Assembly: GCA_947625965.1 (NCBI GenBank)
Contig: CANQQO010000004.1
Location: 1-50,022, forward strand
Direction: 5' to 3'
DNA from: an uncultured Oscillospiraceae bacterium
GTDB lineage: Bacteria; Bacillota; Clostridia; Oscillospirales; Oscillospiraceae
DNA: 50,022 nt
Shown here: positions 38,325 to 46,085 of the stretch, piece after piece
Numbering within the stretch: the stretch's first letter is position 1
Layout of the letters: the number at the start of each line of letters is the position of its first letter
The notes under the pieces: generated by a model
Database searches by the model: none
What the model was told of the DNA's origin: nothing
Seen by the model: the letters and a program-made list of their open reading frames with translations, nothing else
Position numbers and translations under genes: made by a program

Positions 38325-38888
38325 ATGGGCTTGTGGGAGTTGATCCTTCTGGGCGTGGGACTGAGCATGGACGCCTTTGCCGTGTCCGTGTGCAAGGGTC
38401 TGGCCATGCGGGAGGCAAAATGGAAGGCCCAGCTCACCTGCGGCGCCTGGTTCGGCGGCTTTCAGGCCCTGATGCCCCTGGTGGGCTACTTCCTGGGCAG
38501 CCTCTTCGCCCAGGCCATCGCGGCGTTTGACCACTGGGTGGCTTTCGGCCTGCTGAGTCTCATCGGGGCCAATATGCTCCGGGAGGCCCTGAGCCACGAG
38601 GAAGAGGAGGCCGACGGGGACCTGTCCTTCGGGGCCATGCTGATCCTGGCGGTGGCTACCAGCATCGACGCCCTGGCCGTGGGCATCTCCCTGGCCATGG
38701 CGGGCCAGGTCAACATCTTCCTGGCCGTGGCCATCATCGGCGCGACCACCTTCTGCCTTTCCGCGCTGGGCGTCAAGGTGGGGTCCGTATTCGGCAGCCG
38801 GTATGAAAAGAAAGCGGAGGCCGCCGGAGGGATCATATTGATCCTGCTGGGCGTGAAGATCCTGCTGGAGCATATGGGGGTCCTATGA
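38325..38888 (+). CDS. mntP: Manganese efflux pump MntP
   Basis: 187 residues, six membrane helices. LGVGLSMDAFAVSVCKGLAM and the repeat SIDALAVGISLAMAG carry the conserved Asp residues of the two internal repeats. It exports Mn(II) from the cytoplasm. It starts a run with the VanZ-family gene (ATGA overlap) and a lipoprotein gene. No manganese riboswitch precedes it, unlike many mntP genes. Confidence 0.95.
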   Translation: MGLWELILLGVGLSMDAFAVSVCKGLAMREAKWKAQLTCGAWFGGFQALMPLVGYFLGSLFAQAIAAFDHWVAFGLLSLIGANMLREALSHEEEEADGDLSFGAMLILAVATSIDALAVGISLAMAGQVNIFLAVAIIGATTFCLSALGVKVGSVFGSRYEKKAEAAGGIILILLGVKILLEHMGVL

Positions 38889-39334
38889 AGGGAAAGTTAA
38901 AACTATGCGTGGCGCTGCTCCTCGCCTGCCTGGTCTTTATCTGGGGCAACTCTCTGATGCCCGGGAGCGTTTCCGGGGCCATCAGCGACTTTGTCCGGAG
39001 AATCATCGGCAAGCTCCTCTTTTTCCTGCCCCAGAACGGGGACACGGGCCACGGCCTGCTGCGAAAGCTGGCCCATTTTACGGAATTTGCCTGCCTCGGC
39101 GCCATCCTTGCCTGGCTCCATGTCCTTCTGGGACGGCGACCCTGGTGGAGCCTGGCCTGGGGCTTCCTGGCCGCCTGCACAGACGAGACGATCCAGCGCT
39201 TTGTCCCCGACCGGGGACCCAGCTTCTTCGACGTGCTCATCGACACCGGCGGCGTCACCTTGGGTATACTCCTGCTTCTGGCGGGATTTGCCATACATCA
39301 GAAAATGCGTTTGAACGGAGGAAATGAGAAATGA
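38885..39334 (+). CDS. VanZ-family membrane protein
   Basis: 149 residues, four membrane helices (LCVALLLACLVFIWGNSL, LAHFTEFACLGAILAWLHVL, WWSLAWGFLAACTDETIQRF, GGVTLGILLLLAGFAI). KLAHFTEFACLG and DETIQRFVPDRGPSFFDVLIDTGG are VanZ signatures. VanZ gives mild teicoplanin resistance in enterococci; homologues in Clostridia have unclear roles. Overlaps mntP and the next lipoprotein gene by 4 nt each. Confidence 0.92.
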   Translation: MKGKLKLCVALLLACLVFIWGNSLMPGSVSGAISDFVRRIIGKLLFFLPQNGDTGHGLLRKLAHFTEFACLGAILAWLHVLLGRRPWWSLAWGFLAACTDETIQRFVPDRGPSFFDVLIDTGGVTLGILLLLAGFAIHQKMRLNGGNEK

Positions 39335-39999
39335 AAAAAACCATTGCGCTTCTTTTGGCCCTGGCGCTGACCGCCGCCCTGGCCGCCGGCTGTGCCCCTT
39401 CGGGCCCCGCCAGCACCGAGCCCAAGGGAACTACCACCGCGCCCCAGAGCGAGCCCACCGATCCGCCCACCCAGGCCCCCACCCAGGCCCCCACGGAAGG
39501 AAACACCCAGGGCACCGAGTCGGAGGCCAGCCCCCTGAGCGACCTGATCGCCCAGATCTATGAGGTCCATCCCGTGGCGCTGATGCTGGGCGACGTGCCC
39601 GACGATATGCTGGAGGGTATGATTCCGTATTATACCGGCCTGGAAAGCGACGCCGACCTGGCGGACATCGTGGTGTCCGAGCCCATGATGAGCTCCATCG
39701 CCTACTCCCTGGTGGTGGTCCAGGTGAAGGACGCTTCCAAGGCCCATGACATCGCCACGCAGATGAAGGACAACATCGACCCCCGGAAGTGGGGCTGCGT
39801 CAGCGGCGATGATCTGATGGTGGCCGGCAAGGGCGACATCGTCATTCTGATCATGATCGATCCCCAGTTTGCCGAAGGCGATACTCCCACCAGCGCCCAG
39901 GATATCGTGGACGCCTTCCAGCAGGTGATGGGCGGCGAACTGGACTTTGCCGAGAAAGGCGAGGGCAAACCGGGCGGCGTCGCCATCCCCATGCCCTGA
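39331..39999 (+). CDS. Lipoprotein of unknown function
   Basis: 222 residues. A lipobox LAAGC (about residue 21) is followed by a Thr/Pro/Gln linker (PTDPPTQAPTQAPTE, to about residue 66) and a compact C-terminal domain (about 70-205) with SSIAYSLVVVQVKDASKAHDIATQMKD and KGDIVILIMIDPQF. The layout resembles DUF4358-type lipoproteins of Clostridia, but I am not certain of the match. It ends the mntP-vanZ unit and its terminator is duplicated by repeat copy 4. Confidence 0.75.
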   Translation: MKKTIALLLALALTAALAAGCAPSGPASTEPKGTTTAPQSEPTDPPTQAPTQAPTEGNTQGTESEASPLSDLIAQIYEVHPVALMLGDVPDDMLEGMIPYYTGLESDADLADIVVSEPMMSSIAYSLVVVQVKDASKAHDIATQMKDNIDPRKWGCVSGDDLMVAGKGDIVILIMIDPQFAEGDTPTSAQDIVDAFQQVMGGELDFAEKGEGKPGGVAIPMP

Positions 40000-40015
40000 C
40001 CGATCCAACCGAAAA

Positions 40016-40293
40016 AGCAGCGGCCCCCGGCCGCTGCTGAGGTTGTCAAAAAACGAAGTTTTTTGACAACCTCCCAAATGGGACCCGCTTCGCTGGGCTC
40101 CCATTTGGAGGGGATTGCAGGCTGACCCGCGCACTCGCCGGTCTTTCGCCCGGCTCGCACACTCTCAGCCTGAGAGGTATTTTTTGCCAGGTACACGCCC
40201 TGGCAAAAAATGATTGAAATCCATTTGCCGTCTGCGGACGGCAAACTCAGAAAGGCTATCTGACAGCCTCAGCAGCGGCCCCCGGCCGCTGCT
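40016..40293. repeat. Family-1 multi-hairpin repeat, copy 4, with duplicated terminator stem-loop
   Basis: The core is 40039-40270, starting GAGGTTGTCAAAAAACG and ending CTGACAGCCTC. The first hairpin reads GGTTGTC/GACAACC where copy 1 reads GGCTGTC/GACAGCC, a compensatory change. The hairpins CCAAATGGGA, CAGGCTGA, TTTTTTGCCAGG and TTTGCCGTC all recur. A 23-nt stem-loop built on AGCAGCGGCC..GGCCGCTGCT is exactly duplicated at 40016-40038 and 40271-40293, and only the right one keeps a T-tract. No gene is present here. Confidence 0.85.
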
Positions 40294-40345
40294 TTTGGTA
40301 AGGGCTCCGCCAAACCGGCGGCCCATGTGAGAAGGGAGGATGCCC

Positions 40346-41746
40346 ATGCTGTTTTCCAGCGTTCCGTTTTTGTTTTACTTCGCCGTAGCCACGGCGCTGG
40401 CCTATTTTCTGGTGGCCCTGCTGCTGCGCAGGTGGATGCTGCCCCGCAACGCGGTGCTGCTGCTGTCCAGCCTGATCTTCTACGGCTGGGGGGAGCCCAA
40501 GTACCTGGCCCTCATGATCTTCTCCATCCTGGCCTTCTATGGCTACGGGCTTGCCATCTCCTTCTGTAAGTCCCAAAAGCTGCGGAAGCTGTGGCTGGTT
40601 TTGTCCATCGTGACGGGGGTGGCCCTGCTGGGGGTCTTTAAGTATGCGGATTTCTTTATCTCCAGCTTCAACGCCGCCACGGGCCTGGCGGTGCCTCTGC
40701 TCCGTCTGGCCCTGCCGATCGGCATCAGCTTTTACACCTTCCAGTGCATGAGCTATGTGGTGGACGTGTACCGGGGACAGGTGGACGCCCAAAAGAATCC
40801 CATCAGCTTCGGCGCCTATGTGTCCTTCTTCCCCCAGCTCATCGCCGGGCCCATCGTCCGGTATGTGGACATCGCCCGGGAGCTGAAGGAACGGTCCACC
40901 CACGCCGACGACCTGTATCTGGGCCTGCGCCGGTTCCTGACGGGCCTGGCCAAAAAAGTGCTGCTGGCCAACCAGTTTGGGGAGCTGACCGCCCTTTTCC
41001 GGGCCTCCGGGGAAAAATCCGTGGCGTTTTACTGGGCCTATGCCGCTGCCTTTACCCTTCATATCTACTTCGATTTCTCCGGCTATTCCGACATGGCGAT
41101 CGGCCTGGGCCGGATCTTCGGCTTCCGGTTCCCGGAGAATTTTAACTACCCCTACCTGTCCAAGAGTGTCACCGAATTCTGGCGGCGCTGGCACATGACC
41201 CTGGGCGGCTGGTTCCGGGACTACGTCTACATCCCCCTGGGCGGCAACCGGGTGGGCAAATTCCGCTGGGTGCTGAACATCCTGGCGGTGTGGATGCTCA
41301 CCGGCCTCTGGCACGGGGCGGCCTGGAATTTCGTCCTCTGGGGCCTGCTCTTCGCCGTCCTCCTGCTCATTGAGAAGTGGGTCCCCGCCCTGCAAAAGCT
41401 GCCAACGGTCCTCCGCCGGGCCTATGTGCTCCTGGCGGTGGTGCTGAGCTTCGTCCTGTTCAACGCCAACGACATGGCCCAGGCGGGGCAGGATTTTGCC
41501 GGGCTCTTCGGCCTGGCGGGACTGCCCCTCAGCACCACCCAGACGGTGTACTATCTGCGAAGCTACCTGGTCCTGTTCGTCGTCGGCGTCGTCGGCGCGA
41601 CGCCCCTGCCCAGGACGCTGGAGGCCAGGCTCCCGGAGAAGGTCCGGGCCTTCCTGGAGCCTGTGGGGATGATCGTCCTGCTGCTGCTGTGCAGCGGCTA
41701 CCTGGTGGATGGGTCCTATAACCCCTTCCTCTATTTCCGCTTTTAA
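40346..41746 (+). CDS. MBOAT-family membrane-bound O-acyltransferase (AlgI-like)
   Basis: 466 residues, about 11-12 membrane helices. SFYTFQCMSYVVDVYRG, FFPQLIAGPIVRY, DFSGYSDMAIGLGRIFGFRFPENFNYPYLSKSVTEFWRRWHMTLGGWFRDYVYIPLGGNR and LTGLWHGAAWNFVLWG are MBOAT motifs; the His in LWHG is catalytic. AlgI-type proteins pass acetyl groups across the membrane. ATG 40346 is 6 nt from AAGGGAGG; ATG 40340 is too close. The DHHW gene follows after 12 nt. Confidence 0.93.
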   Translation: MLFSSVPFLFYFAVATALAYFLVALLLRRWMLPRNAVLLLSSLIFYGWGEPKYLALMIFSILAFYGYGLAISFCKSQKLRKLWLVLSIVTGVALLGVFKYADFFISSFNAATGLAVPLLRLALPIGISFYTFQCMSYVVDVYRGQVDAQKNPISFGAYVSFFPQLIAGPIVRYVDIARELKERSTHADDLYLGLRRFLTGLAKKVLLANQFGELTALFRASGEKSVAFYWAYAAAFTLHIYFDFSGYSDMAIGLGRIFGFRFPENFNYPYLSKSVTEFWRRWHMTLGGWFRDYVYIPLGGNRVGKFRWVLNILAVWMLTGLWHGAAWNFVLWGLLFAVLLLIEKWVPALQKLPTVLRRAYVLLAVVLSFVLFNANDMAQAGQDFAGLFGLAGLPLSTTQTVYYLRSYLVLFVVGVVGATPLPRTLEARLPEKVRAFLEPVGMIVLLLLCSGYLVDGSYNPFLYFRF

Positions 41747-41758
41747 GGAGGACGTGCC

Positions 41759-42865
41759 ATGAAAGAGAATCGCAAGTATCTTCTGGGCGCGGCGGCGGTG
41801 CTGGCGGTGTGGCTGGGTCTGGCTCTGGCGGCCTGGTTCGGCCCCAAGCAGGACGTGTCCGTCTCTGAGCGGCGGAAGCTGGAGCAGATGCCGGAGCTGA
41901 CGGCGGAAAACGTCCTGTCCGGGTCGTTTATGACGGATTTTGAAAGCTACAGCCTGGACCAGTTCCCCCTGCGGGACCAGTTCCGGCAGCTCAAGGCCCT
42001 GTTTCACTACTACTGCCTGGGCCAGAAGGACAACAACGGCATCTACATCGCGGGCGGCTATGCCGCTAAGGTGGAATACCCCCTGGATGAAAAATCGGTA
42101 AGCTACGCGGTTTCCCGGTTCCAGAATGTCTACGACACCTATCTCAAGGACACCGGGTCCAAAATCTTCTTCTCCATCGCCCCGGACAAGGGCTTCTATC
42201 TCTCCGAGGCCAACGGGTATCCGGCCCTGGACTACGCCGACCTGACGGACCAGGTGACCTCGAGGCTGCCCTGGGCGCAGTACGTGGACATCACGGGGGA
42301 GCTTACCGGCGGGGACTACTACCGCACCGACACCCACTGGCGACAGGAGCGGCTGCTCCCGGCGGCGGCGAAGCTGTGCCAGGCGCTGGGCGTCCCCGAG
42401 CCGGAGGCGGGGGACTACACCCAGACGGCGGTGGAAAAGCCCTTCTACGGGGTCTACTATGGCCAGGCGGCCCTTCCCATGGAGCCGGAGACCATCTACT
42501 ACCTCCAAAGCGACCTGCTGAAAAGCTGCACGGTCTTCAACTACGAGAACAACAAAACGACCCAGGTCTACGACCTGGAAAAGCTGGACAGCCGGGACCT
42601 GTACGACGTGTTTCTCTCTGGCGCGGCGGCCCTGCTGACCATTGAGAACCCCCAGGCCGCCACGGACCGGGAGCTGATCGTCTTCCGGGACTCCTTTGGC
42701 AGCTCCATGGTGCCCCTGCTGATCCAGGGCTACAAAACGGTGACAGTGGTGGACATCCGCTATCTCATGAGCAGTCTCCTGGGAAACTTTATCGACTTCC
42801 ATGGGCAGGATGTTCTGTTCCTGTACAGCACCCTGGTCCTCAACAGCAGTTCCACCCTGAAATAA
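41759..42865 (+). CDS. DHHW-family (AlgJ/AlgX-like) protein, MBOAT partner
   Basis: 368 residues. One N-terminal membrane anchor (YLLGAAAVLAVWLGLALAAW) exposes the rest outside. YYRTDTHWRQERLLPAAAKL holds the D-x-H-W motif and VFRDSFGSSMVPLL the Ser motif of the SGNH-like fold that receives acyl groups from MBOAT proteins and passes them to polysaccharides or other surface polymers. Directly coupled to the MBOAT gene. The acceptor glycan is not encoded nearby. Confidence 0.9.
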   Translation: MKENRKYLLGAAAVLAVWLGLALAAWFGPKQDVSVSERRKLEQMPELTAENVLSGSFMTDFESYSLDQFPLRDQFRQLKALFHYYCLGQKDNNGIYIAGGYAAKVEYPLDEKSVSYAVSRFQNVYDTYLKDTGSKIFFSIAPDKGFYLSEANGYPALDYADLTDQVTSRLPWAQYVDITGELTGGDYYRTDTHWRQERLLPAAAKLCQALGVPEPEAGDYTQTAVEKPFYGVYYGQAALPMEPETIYYLQSDLLKSCTVFNYENNKTTQVYDLEKLDSRDLYDVFLSGAAALLTIENPQAATDRELIVFRDSFGSSMVPLLIQGYKTVTVVDIRYLMSSLLGNFIDFHGQDVLFLYSTLVLNSSSTLK

Positions 42866-42893
42866 GGACCGCTATCAGGCGGCGGAAAAAGCT

Positions 42894-42931
42894 CGGAGCG
42901 GCATGAATTTCCTCATGCCGCTCCGAATTTT
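42894..42931 (+). terminator. Terminator of the MBOAT-DHHW operon
   Basis: CGGAGCGGCATGA/TCATGCCGCTCCG followed by AATTTTG. Confidence 0.85.
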
Positions 42932-42943
42932 GCGCGGATGCGG

Positions 42944-42993
42944 AAAAGACCGCCCTTTCACCGGAAAGCCGGTGCAGAGGCGGTCTATTTTTC
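42944..42993. terminator. Second, bidirectional terminator before convergent dnaJ-like gene
   Basis: AGACCGCC/GGCGGTCT outer stem with an inner CACCGG/CCGGTG, ATTTTTC on the plus strand and TTTTCC on the minus strand. Beyond it, 42994-43142 holds nothing I can support. Confidence 0.75.
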
Positions 42994-43142
42994 GGGATTC
43001 GGTTTGAATGGGCGGGGCGACAAAGGAAAGGGGTTCAAGATGCCAGCCCTTTTCCGAAGCGCGCACCTCCCCGCCGCCGGCCAGACCGGCGGTGGCACTG
43101 TCTTGGGCAGCCGTGCGCCCGACCGGAAGGACGCACCGGTTT

Positions 43143-43805
43143 TCAGCAGCAGATGTAGCCCCGACAGCAGAAGAGCTGGACCAGATAGCACATACACAGG
43201 GACGGACAGACCGAGCCCCCAGCGGAGAAGCCCCGGTAGGAGCCGGCCTGACGGCGGTAGGCCGCCTCGCCGTTTTCCATCTGCCGGAGGGCCTGGAGGT
43301 ACTCCATGTTGTCCGGGTCCATACTCACCGCCCGGCGAATGTGCTCCATGGCGGTGATCTGATTGCCCAGACCATCGTTGGCCAGGGCGCTGAGATAGTA
43401 CCAGCGGGCGTCCCGGTTCTGGGAGGATGCAAGAATGTTCAGCGCCTCCTGATACCGGCCGTAGACGATGTACTGATAGGCCCCCCGCTGGTAGCTGTCC
43501 TCCTGGCTGCCCTGGGTGTAGGTCCGCTGGTAGCCGCCAAAGGGACCGTAGCCGTAACCCCCGTAGCCGCCATAGCCGCCGTAGCTCTGGCCGTAGCCGC
43601 CCTGGCCGCCGGAGCTCTGGGACGCCTTCTCTGGGTTCTTGATCTGCTCGTAGGCGGCGTTGATCTCCTGCATCTTTTTGGCGGCGGCGGCATCGCCGGG
43701 GTTCCGGTCCGGGTGGTACTGCTTCGCCAGCCGCCGGTAGGCCGCTTTGATCTCCTCGTCGCTGGCGTCGGGGCTGACGCCCAATACCTTATAGGGATCA
43801 TCCAT
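43143..43805 (-). CDS. DnaJ-domain protein with Gly/Tyr-rich linker, helical repeats and Cys-rich tail
   Basis: 220 residues. The J domain covers about 1-60 with [20 protein letters not shown] and the HPD motif in YHPDRN. A Gly/Gln/Tyr-rich linker follows (about 65-95), then a TPR-like helical region (about 105-180, [35 protein letters not shown]). The last residues are strongly Cys-rich ([21 protein letters not shown]), an odd feature that could insert into membrane or bind metal. It overlaps the DUF5685 gene by 8 nt. No DnaK is nearby, so it is a specialised J protein rather than the general co-chaperone. Confidence 0.85.
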   Translation of the reverse strand: MDDPYKVLGVSPDASDEEIKAAYRRLAKQYHPDRNPGDAAAAKKMQEINAAYEQIKNPEKASQSSGGQGGYGQSYGGYGGYGGYGYGPFGGYQRTYTQGSQEDSYQRGAYQYIVYGRYQEALNILASSQNRDARWYYLSALANDGLGNQITAMEHIRRAVSMDPDNMEYLQALRQMENGEAAYRRQAGSYRGFSAGGSVCPSLCMCYLVQLFCCRGYICC

Positions 43806-44631
43806 CGTTCTGCCCTCCCGCCTTGTCGCCGCGCCGGCGGCGGTACTCCGCCCAGACGCCGCTGTAAAGAATGTTGTTTAGAATCGCCTTGTCCTGGACC
43901 AGAGGCAGCCGCTCAAAGGCGTCGGCGCACCGGGCCATAGCAAGGACCAGGGATTCCTCCCGAGCGCTTTCGTCCCCGCCGCCCATGGCCAGGAAGGGAT
44001 TGTACGCGCCCCTCTTCGCGTCCCGGCGGAGGTCCACCGCCGCGTCGGCCAGGTAGATAAACCGGCCCAGAGCCATGCCCATCTGCCGCAGCGTAGGGGC
44101 CCACAGGTCCTCCCGCATCACCAGCAGCTCCGCCATGAGGCGGCCAAAGCACCCCGCCGGAAGATCCGGGTTAGGGCAGTTCTCCTTTTCCAGTTGGGAC
44201 AGGGCCTCCAGCGCCTCCTGGATGGCCTGACTCTGCCGGGGGTATTCCCGCCGGGCCTTCTCCCGACCCGCCTCCAGGACCCGCGCCAGGGCGGCGGCAG
44301 GCAGATTTTTATCGTCCCGCCAGTGGTCCTCGGCGCTGTAGCAGGCCAGGATCACGTTCATGTCCGCCGCGTAGCGGACCGCGTCGCTGTCCACCCAGGG
44401 CCGGGGCCGGAAGGGGTGGAGCCCGCAGGCCCGGCTGCCGGAGCTCTCCTCCGGCTCGTACAGGCTCATGTGCAGCAGGGCCAGGAAGGCCATGTCATAG
44501 CGCAGCGCCAGCCGGGAGAGAGAGGAGGCCCGAAGCCGGATCTCCCGGCAAATGCCGCAGTAGACAGCCCCATAGCGGTCCTTTTCCGCCTGGGTCAGCT
44601 CCTCTAAATTGGCGGCCACAAAGCCAAACAT
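43798..44631 (-). CDS. DUF5685 family protein
   Basis: 277 residues. Starts [31 protein letters not shown], the DUF5685 N-terminus with a CxxC, followed by [21 protein letters not shown] and a DHWRDDKN motif; mostly helical with metal-ligand-like Cys, His and Asp residues ([15 protein letters not shown]). Function unknown. ATG 44631 has AGGGAGG upstream. Coupled to the DnaJ-domain gene, a pairing that suggests the J protein assists DUF5685 or a shared partner. Confidence 0.87.
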   Translation of the reverse strand: MFGFVAANLEELTQAEKDRYGAVYCGICREIRLRASSLSRLALRYDMAFLALLHMSLYEPEESSGSRACGLHPFRPRPWVDSDAVRYAADMNVILACYSAEDHWRDDKNLPAAALARVLEAGREKARREYPRQSQAIQEALEALSQLEKENCPNPDLPAGCFGRLMAELLVMREDLWAPTLRQMGMALGRFIYLADAAVDLRRDAKRGAYNPFLAMGGGDESAREESLVLAMARCADAFERLPLVQDKAILNNILYSGVWAEYRRRRGDKAGGQNDG

Positions 44632-44692
44632 GGTCCCACCTCCCTTTTTCCCCATTTTATCCGGGGAATGTGAACGGCGAATAAACGGAAGC

Positions 44693-45523
44693 CTACTTTT
44701 TCTTGTCCATCAAATAATAATTCAGAGCCCCGCCGTAAAAAACAATGGAAATGCAGAAGTAGAGCCACAGCATACTCAGCGCCACGGCGTACACCGAGCC
44801 GTAGATATTGGCGTAGCTGGGGAAGTGCTCCACGTAGACCGAGAAGATGTCCGTAAACACCAGCCAGCCGATGCTGGCCAGCAGCGCCCCGGGCAGGGAA
44901 TCCGGCAGACTGTTTCGCCGGTTGGGAAAGGCCATGAACATGGCGCAGAAAAACCCGGTCTGGACAAAGAGCAGCAGGAAAAACCGCAGATCCAGCAGCT
45001 CCCCCAGGACCCGCAGCAGGGCATTGTCGGCGGCGTGGAGCCACTCGATCAGCTCCGCGCCGAAGACATGGAGGCCCAGGGTCAGCATCACGACCATGAT
45101 GAAGAGAAAGGTATACACCACGCTGATGCCCCGGGTATACCAATACCCCCGGTCCTCGGACACGTGATAAATGGCGTTGAGCCCGGTCAGCAGCCCAAAG
45201 ATCCCCCGGCTGGCGGACCAGAGGCCCGTCAGAGCGGACAGACCCACCAGGGCCCGGCTGGTATTGGAATAGGTGCTGATGATGAGCCGTTCCGCCGCAG
45301 GCAGCAGAGCCGCCGGCAGCAAACCGGAGAGCATATCTGTCAGCATCTCCACCCGCAGTCCCGTGTAACGCAGCAGACTCAGAATGAGCACCAGCCCGGG
45401 AAACACGGACAGCACGATGAAATACCCCGCGTGAGCGGCGTGAAAGGAGATATGAAGCTCACCGACGGCCTCGAAAATACGGTAAATTTTTCCGAGCAGC
45501 CCGCCCTGGGGGAATCGTTTCAA
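44693..45523 (-). CDS. YihY/BrkB family membrane protein
   Basis: 276 residues, six membrane helices (YFIVLSVFPGLVLILSLL, ALVGLSALTGLWSASRGIFG, VVYTFLFIMVVMLTLGLHVF, FFLLLFVQTGFFCAMFM, LLASIGWLVFTDIFSVYVEH, YAVALSMLWLYFCISIVFYG). YIHY/BrkB signature in SRGIFGLLTGLNAIYHVSEDR. Long mis-named ribonuclease BN; function unclear. The start is uncertain: TTG 45523 (FPQGG N-terminus) has AAAGGA and GCGAGGG upstream, while GTG 45592 lies in an inverted repeat without a ribosome-binding site. Confidence 0.82.
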   Translation of the reverse strand: MKRFPQGGLLGKIYRIFEAVGELHISFHAAHAGYFIVLSVFPGLVLILSLLRYTGLRVEMLTDMLSGLLPAALLPAAERLIISTYSNTSRALVGLSALTGLWSASRGIFGLLTGLNAIYHVSEDRGYWYTRGISVVYTFLFIMVVMLTLGLHVFGAELIEWLHAADNALLRVLGELLDLRFFLLLFVQTGFFCAMFMAFPNRRNSLPDSLPGALLASIGWLVFTDIFSVYVEHFPSYANIYGSVYAVALSMLWLYFCISIVFYGGALNYYLMDKKK

Positions 45524-45710
45524 ACCCTCGCGTCCTTTCCGGAGAAAAAATGGGAAGACGTGCCGCGCCAACGCGCGGCACGCCCTATTCACAAATCAAG
45601 CCATTGCCCCCCTACTGCCCGCCTAAAGGGGCCTCCCTTCCGCCGCAATACCGCTACCGGTCAAAAAGAATCAGGTAACGAATCCAGACGGCCCTGTACG
45701 CTCTGTCAGC

Positions 45711-46080
45711 GGCGGCACGCCGCCCGCCGCCCTCGGGGCAAAGGATTGCCCCTTCCTCCGCAGGAACGACACCAAGCTGGTGACAAGGGTAACGACACCA
45801 GAGCGCTATCGCGCCCGCAGAAACGACACCGGGCAAAGGAATCGGGTGACGAATACAGAGGACCCCGTGCGCGTTGGCTGCGGGCCCTGCCCGCCGGCGG
45901 CACGCCGCCCGCCGCCCTCGGCAAAAGGGTTGCCCCTTCCTCCGCAGGAACGATACCAGGCTGGTGGCAAGGGTAACGACACCAGAGCGCTATCGCGCCC
46001 GCAAGAACGATACCGAGCGAGCCCGGGAGGTGTAACGATCTCCACCAGGCTCGCGCACGCATTGACCGCGGCGGCACGCC
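45711..46080. repeat. Family-3 repeat, two ~185-bp direct units with GTAACGAYACC-like motifs
   Basis: GGCGGCACGCCGCCCGCCGC starts units at 45711 and 45896 (period 185). Both share TTGCCCCTTCCTCCGCAGGA and CAGAGCGCTATCGCGCCCGC. The short motif (G)AACGA(T/C)ACC recurs at roughly 25-60 bp intervals (for example 45767, 45790, 45822, 45948, 45974, 46006), with looser forms at 45676 and 46033. The stretch 45593-46085 holds no gene; track ORFs here are shadows of the repeat. Confidence 0.75.
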
Positions 46081-46085
46081 GCCGG

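Noticed and set aside
38260-38325. yybP-ykoY (manganese) riboswitch before mntP
   Set aside because: The promoter leaves only about 30 nt of leader, too short for the aptamer.
45593-46085. Plus-strand 107-aa and minus-strand 123-aa ORFs at 45.7-46.1 kb
   Set aside because: Both read through the repeated GC-rich units in several frames; they reflect the repeat, not genes.
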